Assembly (NCBI GenBank): GCA_016928525.1
Contig: JAFGKO010000244.1
Span: forward strand, 1-19,376
Reading direction: 5' to 3'
DNA length: 19,376 nucleotides
DNA from: Anaerolineales bacterium
Lineage (GTDB): Bacteria > Chloroflexota > Anaerolineae > Anaerolineales > Villigracilaceae
How positions within the stretch are numbered: position 1 is the first letter of the stretch; each line of letters begins with the position of its first letter. The notes beneath the pieces were generated by a model. The model was not told the origin of the DNA and did not search any database. It saw nothing but the letters and a program-made list of their open reading frames with translations. Both the position numbers and the translations under genes were made by a program. Of this stretch, positions 14,019 to 19,376 are shown piece after piece.

Positions 14019-16604
14019 ATGCACTTATTCCGCTTACTGACACTGCGTTCCATGCGCTCACGCTCCTTCAGGTTTTTATTGAGCGCTTTTGGAATCATTC
14101 TGGGTGTAGCTGGCATGCTTTCGATCCAGGCAACCAACCAGACTGCGTTGGCTTCGATATTGAATCTTTTCGAGAGCACTTCCGGGCGAGCAAAATTAGC
14201 CATATCTTCTGCCGATACGGATGAAGGCGGCTTTTCGGAAAATATCCTAACCAAAGTAAACAACATGGAAGGGATCCTGGTTGCTAATCCACTAGTGATC
14301 GAAAACACAGACCTGGCCGACAAAGAGGCCTCCGATAAACTGGATATAAGTTTCTTTGGCGCCAGCGGTGGCGGGCTATTGATTCACGGAGTGGTTCCCT
14401 CCTTGGAAATCCAAACCCGAGATTACAAACTCATAGCAGGCCGGTTTTTGACGGAAGATCTCAAAACACGTGAAATCGTCTTGGTAGAAAATTTTGCCGA
14501 AGATGAAAATATCCATGTGGATAACCTGATCAAAATCATCACGCCCAATGGCACCAAGGAACTTAAGGTTGTTGGATTGGTCGCGCGTGAAGGCCCGGGG
14601 AAGACAAACAACGGTTCATTTGGCGTGATCCCTTTAGAAACGGCACAGGAGCTTTTTAATCGCTCGAATGACCTGGATCAGATCGACATTGTTCCGGTCA
14701 ATCTAAATCCCAGCACGACAGAACTGGCTCAACTCCGCGCAGAACTTCAAGGCCAATTGGGTGACAATTACTCCGTTACTTACCCATCTGGCCAGGGAGA
14801 GCGCATGACACAAATGCTGCAGAACTACCAGATTGGTCTGAATTTTATGAGTGGCATTGCGCTATTTGTGGGCGCATTCCTGATCTACAATGCCTTTGCC
14901 ATGACTGTTGTAGAGCGGACACGCGAATTTGGCATGCTACGTACTGTTGGGATGACACGGCGGCAAGTGATCGGCACGGTTCTCGTCGAGGCAGGCATTT
15001 TAGGGTTTGTTGGTTCTGCGCTTGGCGTTGGCCTTGGGATCTTGCTGGCACGAGGTCTGACTTCCTTAATGGAAACACTGATGAGTCAGGAGTTGGGAGT
15101 TGTGCAGGTTACCCCAAATGATATGCTCTTTAGCATGTCAATTGGCGTGGGGGTCACATTCTTGGCTGCGCTCATCCCTGCTCTACAGGCAGGTCGCATT
15201 TCCCCTATCGAAGCGTTACGCGTTAGAGGTAAAACAAAAGAGGGTTGGCTGATCCGGTATGGTTGGATTCTTGGGATACTCCTGCTTGGCGGTTCCGTGG
15301 CGCTGCTCATTATCAATCCATTTCCTTATGATGTGCAATTCCGCCTGGGGAGCATGACCGTATTTGGCCTGTTCACAGGGGCCACCCTGCTCATTCCGAT
15401 TACAGTGGGAGCCTGGGAGATTATATCGCGACCGATCATCAAATTGATCTACGGGTCCAGTGGCAGCCTGGGGAGCCGCAATGTGCAACGTTCAAAACTA
15501 AGAACCACCTTGACCGTTGCTGCTCTCATGGTTGGTGTAGCCATGGTCATTATGGTACGTGGGATGACAGAGTCTTTTGCTGTTGACCTTCGCACCTGGA
15601 TCCAGGCCTACCTTGGCGGGGATATTTACGTGACTTCATCCGTGCGCCTGCGTAGCGACATGGAAAGAAGGCTCAAAAGCGTGGAAGGAGTCTACGAGGT
15701 GGCGCCGCTGCGTTACTTCAACGTGGACTGGAAGACACCCACAGGCGAGACTGAGACCATCAACTTCATGGCCATCAATGTGGCCGCCTACTCGCGTGTC
15801 ACCAGCTTTGTGTTCAGCGGCGAACAGGTCAACCCTCAACAGGCTCTGGAGCGCTTACAGGCCGGTCGGGCTGTGTTTGTCTCCACCGTGCTGGCAGAAA
15901 AATATAACTTGACTCCGGGGGGTATCATCAGCTTGAAAACGCGCAGAGGCTACAAGGACTTCGAAATTGCTGGCGTTGTCGTTGATTTTTACAACCAGGG
16001 GCTGGTGGTGCAGGGCAATTGGGAGGATATGCGCCGTTATTTCAACATCAAGGACGCCAATACGCTCCTGGTTAAAGTAGATGCAGATATCGCTGCATCC
16101 TCCGTCCAGGAACAGATCGACGCCCAGCTTGGTGAGCGCTATCACCTGATTTTGATCTCCAATGAAATGATCCGCGATCAGGTCCTGACTTTAATGGATC
16201 AGGCCTTTAGCATGTTCGATGTCATGGCGCTGATTTCGATTGTGGTCGGTTCGTTGGGGGTTATCAACACCCTGACCATGAGTGTCATCGAGCGCACACG
16301 GGAAATCGGCATGTTACGCGCGATTGGTACCACACGCGGTCAAATCGTCAGGATGGTGTTGGCCGAAGCAATGCTAATGGGCGTGATCGGAGGGATTCTT
16401 GGATTAGGCACCGGGGTTGTGCTAGCACGTATTCTTTTTATCGGTATGACCACCATGTCAGGCTACCGACTAACCTTTGTCCTACCTCCTGAGGGCGTGA
16501 TCATCAGTGTAGTCATTGCGATGATCATTTCCCAACTGGCAGCCATTGCCCCGGCCCGACGGGCGGCTAAAGTGCGCATTCTGGAAGCTGTACATTACGA
16601 ATAG
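14019..16604 (+). CDS. ABC transporter permease with two FtsX modules
   Basis: An 861-aa permease that joins two FtsX/MacB-type halves in one chain. TM1 lies at about 18-36. An extracytoplasmic core follows, and the first FtsX module centres on VVERTREFGMLRTVG near residue 294 and ends with SPIEALRV near 400. Central membrane helices lie at about 412-430 and 445-470. A second N-terminal-type helix near 500-515 leads into a second extracytoplasmic core, and the second FtsX module has SVIERTREIGMLRAIG near residue 754 and ends with ILEAVHYE. This is the YbbP/ABC3-permease layout of about ten helices, in which one chain replaces the LolC/LolE pair. It is the last gene of the PlsY-like/dikinase operon. 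Such permeases extract lipids, lipoproteins or hydrophobic molecules from the membrane's outer leaflet; the substrate here is unknown. Confidence 0.92.
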   Translation: MHLFRLLTLRSMRSRSFRFLLSAFGIILGVAGMLSIQATNQTALASILNLFESTSGRAKLAISSADTDEGGFSENILTKVNNMEGILVANPLVIENTDLADKEASDKLDISFFGASGGGLLIHGVVPSLEIQTRDYKLIAGRFLTEDLKTREIVLVENFAEDENIHVDNLIKIITPNGTKELKVVGLVAREGPGKTNNGSFGVIPLETAQELFNRSNDLDQIDIVPVNLNPSTTELAQLRAELQGQLGDNYSVTYPSGQGERMTQMLQNYQIGLNFMSGIALFVGAFLIYNAFAMTVVERTREFGMLRTVGMTRRQVIGTVLVEAGILGFVGSALGVGLGILLARGLTSLMETLMSQELGVVQVTPNDMLFSMSIGVGVTFLAALIPALQAGRISPIEALRVRGKTKEGWLIRYGWILGILLLGGSVALLIINPFPYDVQFRLGSMTVFGLFTGATLLIPITVGAWEIISRPIIKLIYGSSGSLGSRNVQRSKLRTTLTVAALMVGVAMVIMVRGMTESFAVDLRTWIQAYLGGDIYVTSSVRLRSDMERRLKSVEGVYEVAPLRYFNVDWKTPTGETETINFMAINVAAYSRVTSFVFSGEQVNPQQALERLQAGRAVFVSTVLAEKYNLTPGGIISLKTRRGYKDFEIAGVVVDFYNQGLVVQGNWEDMRRYFNIKDANTLLVKVDADIAASSVQEQIDAQLGERYHLILISNEMIRDQVLTLMDQAFSMFDVMALISIVVGSLGVINTLTMSVIERTREIGMLRAIGTTRGQIVRMVLAEAMLMGVIGGILGLGTGVVLARILFIGMTTMSGYRLTFVLPPEGVIISVVIAMIISQLAAIAPARRAAKVRILEAVHYE

Positions 16605-16844
16605 ATAGCTCGAGGCACGTTTCCCGCTCAGGGCTGGACAACGGAACCTGCTCCCGATACGGGCACGGTTCGATCGCCAAAAAAGATGAACCGGTTTTCG
16701 TGTTGCTTTTTGATGAAGCACAGGGTGAAATATAAATCATTTTGCTTTTCTGCAATTAACCTAAAAGCACCACCCCAAACATTCGCTTATTGGAACTATT
16801 CGCGTTAAAATGACCGCTATCAAATCTTCATCTGTGAGAATTTC
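16605..16844. other. Intergenic region between the permease and GH4 genes
   Basis: These 240 bases show no convincing gene. CGGTTC (16666-16671) and GAACCG (16688-16693) could form a 6-bp stem followed by GTTTTCG, a weak terminator candidate for the preceding operon. TAAAAT at 16806-16811 is a possible -10 box for the GH4 gene, but no good -35 box accompanies it. Confidence 0.3.
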
Positions 16845-18239
16845 ATGACCCTCCCTACCAAAATTGTCGTCATCGGCGCTGGCAGCGCCTCCTTTGGCGA
16901 AAACACCCTCTCCGCCCTGCTCCGCTCGAAGAAATTACGCGGCTCTACGCTCGCGTTGGTGGATAGAAACGCCAAAAGCCTGGACATTGTCCATCGTCTG
17001 GCGATCAGGTTGAATGTCGAGTGGGATGCACGGTTCACCATCAGCGCCCACACCCACCACAAGGAAGCGCTCGAGGGCGCGGAATTCGTCGTCTCAGCCA
17101 TAGAGATCGGTCCGCGCGAGGAACTGTGGAAGTCCGATTTCGAGATCCCGCTCAAGTATGGCCTGCGCCAGCCTTATGCTGAGAACGGCGGGCCCGGCGG
17201 TTTTGCCCACGCCGCGCGCAACATCGGGCCGGTAATGGAGATCGTGCACGATATGGAGCAGGTCTGCCCTGAGGCCTGGTTCATCAATTTCACCAACCCG
17301 ATGACCCGCATCTGCGACGCCGTCAACCGCCACAGCCAGATCAGGTCGGTCGGATTGTGCCACCAGATCTATATCGGTTACGCCTTTGTGGGCATGGTGC
17401 TGGCAGCCGAATTGGGCATCGAAGTGCCCGACGGCATCGAAGGCATGCATGCCAACTTTATGCAGCATGCCCTGCGCGAGCAGGTCATCCACCAGGTCCT
17501 GCCGCGCGTCGAGATCACGGCCGCCGGATTGAACCACTTCACCTGGATCCTATATATCCGCGACAGGGAGACTGGCGAGAACCTGTACCCGCTTTTCAGG
17601 GAACGCTTCGCCTCTTTCGACCCTGCATTCGAACCGCTTACGAGAGACGTGTTCGATGCTTTTGGTTTATTCCCTGTCCCCGGCGACACGCACCTGTGCG
17701 AATACCTGCCCTGGGTCAGTGACCCCGTGACCAAACCCTGGGAAAGGTACCACATCCGCTTGTATGATTGGGATGTGTGGGCCGGGTTACGGGATTTCAG
17801 CCTCGACCGCCTGAACGACATGGCAGATGGTCACTCGACAATCGAGAGCCTGCTGGATACCGATTCTGAAGGCGCGCTCGAGATGATTGAGAACCTCGCC
17901 GGAGGGGGGACGCACCACCACATTGCGGCAAACAGGCCAAACATCGGTCAGATCGCAAACTTGGCATTTGGAGCTACAGTCGAAACCCCGGTACACGTCA
18001 GCAGCGCGGGCGTGAACCCGGTCCACGTCGGCGCATTGCCCGAACCTGTGGCCGAACTCCTGCAACGAGAGATCACCGTTGGGCAGCTTTGCGTGGATGC
18101 CGCCATCGAAGGCAGCCGTGAAAAAGCATTGCAGTGCCTGCTGCTCGACCCCATGATCACCGACATCGGCGTGGCAAAGCAAATCCTGGATGATTACCTG
18201 AGGACGTACAAAGAGCACTTGCCCCAGTTTTGGAAATAA
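16845..18239 (+). CDS. Glycoside hydrolase family 4 enzyme (alpha-galactosidase/alpha-glucosidase type)
   Basis: A 464-aa cytoplasmic enzyme of GH4, a family that uses NAD and a divalent metal and cleaves by oxidation-elimination. The N-terminal Rossmann motif VVIGAGSASFG (8-18) binds NAD. FTNPM (149-153) follows, and GLCHQ (170-174) with Cys172 and His173, plus GLNHFTW (228-234) with His231, supply the metal ligands. The length is typical for the family. Acting on galactosides is suggested by the galactokinase gene that converges on it, but GH4 members also hydrolyse glucosides, glucuronides and 6-phospho-sugars. The absence of any PTS gene nearby makes a phosphorylated substrate less likely. 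The ATG at 16845 begins just before the NAD motif; its Shine-Dalgarno is weak (GTGAGAA). GC is higher here than in the preceding operon. Confidence 0.88.
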   Translation: MTLPTKIVVIGAGSASFGENTLSALLRSKKLRGSTLALVDRNAKSLDIVHRLAIRLNVEWDARFTISAHTHHKEALEGAEFVVSAIEIGPREELWKSDFEIPLKYGLRQPYAENGGPGGFAHAARNIGPVMEIVHDMEQVCPEAWFINFTNPMTRICDAVNRHSQIRSVGLCHQIYIGYAFVGMVLAAELGIEVPDGIEGMHANFMQHALREQVIHQVLPRVEITAAGLNHFTWILYIRDRETGENLYPLFRERFASFDPAFEPLTRDVFDAFGLFPVPGDTHLCEYLPWVSDPVTKPWERYHIRLYDWDVWAGLRDFSLDRLNDMADGHSTIESLLDTDSEGALEMIENLAGGGTHHHIAANRPNIGQIANLAFGATVETPVHVSSAGVNPVHVGALPEPVAELLQREITVGQLCVDAAIEGSREKALQCLLLDPMITDIGVAKQILDDYLRTYKEHLPQFWK

Positions 18240-18252
18240 CGAAAATCGGTAT

Positions 18253-18298
18253 CTTCTCAAAAAGAAGGGGGAAGTGGGGTAACCCCACACCCCGATTT
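18253..18298. terminator. Hairpins between convergent GH4 and galK genes
   Basis: GTGGGG (18274-18279) pairs with CCCCAC (18283-18288) around TAA, a compact GC-rich hairpin in the 80-base gap between two convergent stop codons. On the minus strand it is followed by TTCCCCCTTCTTTTTG, which is T-rich, so it may end galK transcription. AAATCGG (18243-18249) and CCGATTT (18292-18298) can also pair and enclose it. Confidence 0.5.
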
Positions 18299-18319
18299 AA
18301 TGAAAAGATACGAAAATTG

Positions 18320-19376
18320 TTATTCGTCAATCGACAATTTAGTGATACTTGCCCCCTGGCCAGGTTGGCAGGCGTAGAACTGCGCCTCCAACCCCGAGCG
18401 TCGACGGTACGCTTCCATCACTACGCTCGTAAATGCTTCCACCTGCTCCCCATCCACCAATGCCACGGCACACCCACCAAAGCCCCCACCCGTCATGCGC
18501 GCTCCCAGACAGGCGGGTTGCATTTGTGCTGCCTCGACAATCTGGTTCAAAGCCTCATTGGTAATCTCGAAATCATCTCGCATGCTGGTGTGGCTTTCAT
18601 TAAACAGAATCCCCAATTTGCGAACGTCACCCGCCTCCATGGCAGCAACCGCCTGCAACACGCGTTGATTCTCGGTGATGATGTGCCGTGCTCGGCGCAT
18701 GACCGTGTTCTCAAGCTGGCTACTCTTCCCATTGAACTCTTCCAGACTGACATCGCGCAACGCTGGCACGCCAAAGAATTCTGCGGCGGCCTCGCATTGC
18801 GCCCGCCGCTCGTTATAAGCCGAATCGACCAACCCGCGCCGCGTGGACGTGTCCATCACCACCACAGCCACACCCAGTGGCAAGGGGACATGCTCATATT
18901 CCAGCGAGCGGCAATCCAGGAAGAGCGCATGCCCTGCCTGCGCCGCCGCGCTGACCATCTGGTCCATGATGCCGCAGTTCACGCCCACCCAATGGTTCTC
19001 AGCCTTTTGCCCGATCTGCGCCATACGGGCCGGCTGCCAGTCAAAACCAGAGACTGCTGCAAACGCGCGCGTCGCTGCCAGTTCCAGCGCCGCGGAGGAT
19101 GACAGCCCGGCACCCTTCGGCACGTCGCCGCCCAAAACGCCCTCCCAACCTGCCAGCTTGAAACCTTCAACCCGCAACTCATTTGCCACGCCCTTGATGT
19201 ACTCCCCCCAACCATCTCCCTTGCGTAAACCATCCAAGGGGAACTCCACCGTCTCTTCGTAATCCAGCGAATGGACCTGCACCCGCCGGCCATCGCGCGG
19301 ACGCAGCGCGATCCAGATCGCCCGGTCAATCGCCATGGGCAGCACGAAGCCGTCGTTGTAATCCGTGTGCTCGCCA
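18320..19376 (-). CDS. galK: Galactokinase, 5' end beyond the window
   Basis: The visible 352 codons encode most of galactokinase, a GHMP-family enzyme that phosphorylates galactose with ATP at C1 in the Leloir pathway. Reading from the window edge, the first residues are GEHTDYNDGF, the conserved substrate-binding motif near the N-terminus, so only a few dozen residues are missing. GDVPKGAGLSSSAALELA is the phosphate-binding loop, NCGIMDQM carries the catalytic Asp, and MTGGGFGGCAVAL is the third GHMP motif. The reading frame stays open to the window edge, so an internal start (GTG at 19345) should not be used. It faces the GH4 gene tail to tail with 80 bases between the stops. An upstream galT or galE beyond the window would be expected. 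Confidence 0.96.
   Translation of the reverse strand, partial: GEHTDYNDGFVLPMAIDRAIWIALRPRDGRRVQVHSLDYEETVEFPLDGLRKGDGWGEYIKGVANELRVEGFKLAGWEGVLGGDVPKGAGLSSSAALELAATRAFAAVSGFDWQPARMAQIGQKAENHWVGVNCGIMDQMVSAAAQAGHALFLDCRSLEYEHVPLPLGVAVVVMDTSTRRGLVDSAYNERRAQCEAAAEFFGVPALRDVSLEEFNGKSSQLENTVMRRARHIITENQRVLQAVAAMEAGDVRKLGILFNESHTSMRDDFEITNEALNQIVEAAQMQPACLGARMTGGGFGGCAVALVDGEQVEAFTSVVMEAYRRRSGLEAQFYACQPGQGASITKLSIDE

Noticed and set aside
16704..16720. TGCTT/AAGCA stem as terminator of the PlsY-like operon
   Set aside because: The stem has only five base pairs and no T-tract follows it.
18230..19102. 290-codon open frame antisense to galactokinase
   Set aside because: Galactokinase motifs on the minus strand are unambiguous; the plus-strand frame has no recognisable features.

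Overview
The window looks like chromosomal DNA of a bacterium with moderate to slightly GC-rich composition. The best guess is Chloroflexota (Anaerolineae-like). That guess rests on lipoproteins with short Thr/Pro-rich linkers after the lipobox, split LolD/FtsX-type exporters with lipoprotein adaptors, an intergenic ACCTGACAGGT-type palindromic element, and a sugar-use cluster. It is an inference from style, not from a marker gene. No rRNA, tRNA, CRISPR array, transposase or phage gene was seen.

Layout. (1) 202-1020: a 272-aa multi-pass membrane protein of unknown function with an internally repeated motif, possibly translated from a leaderless mRNA. It is closed by a Rho-independent terminator at 1075-1103. 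(2) 1117-8510: a promoter with a good sigma70 match and a folded leader, then an export cluster of three MacB/LolC-type permeases (two are close tandem paralogues of 409 aa), one LolD/MacB-type ATPase, and three tandem lipoprotein membrane-fusion (adaptor) proteins. A strong terminator at 8470-8510 ends it. Two intergenic inverted repeats lie inside the cluster: a 15-bp perfect pair at 3812-3906 and an 8-bp pair at 5896-5920. (3) 8621-9844, minus strand: a membrane-anchored protein with a ferrochelatase/CbiX-like fold. (4) 10164-16604: a tight four-gene operon encoding a divergent PlsY-like membrane acyltransferase homologue, a dikinase-type phosphotransferase with the domain order of rifampicin phosphotransferase rather than PEP synthase, a second LolD-type ATPase, and an 861-aa two-FtsX-module permease. 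(5) 16845-19376: a GH4 glycosidase and, convergent to it, the 3' part of galactokinase (galK), pointing to alpha-galactoside use.

How the genes may work together. Cluster 2 is read as an adaptor-assisted ABC exporter, or a set of related exporters sharing one ATPase. Three adaptors and three permeases may form mixed assemblies. Cluster 4 is the most novel-looking unit: a lipid-acyltransferase-like membrane protein, an ATP-dependent phosphotransferase of unknown substrate and an FtsX/LolCE-like extrusion pump are apparently co-transcribed. This suggests making or modifying a lipid or small molecule and removing it from the membrane; that is a hypothesis. Cluster 5 would release and phosphorylate galactose.
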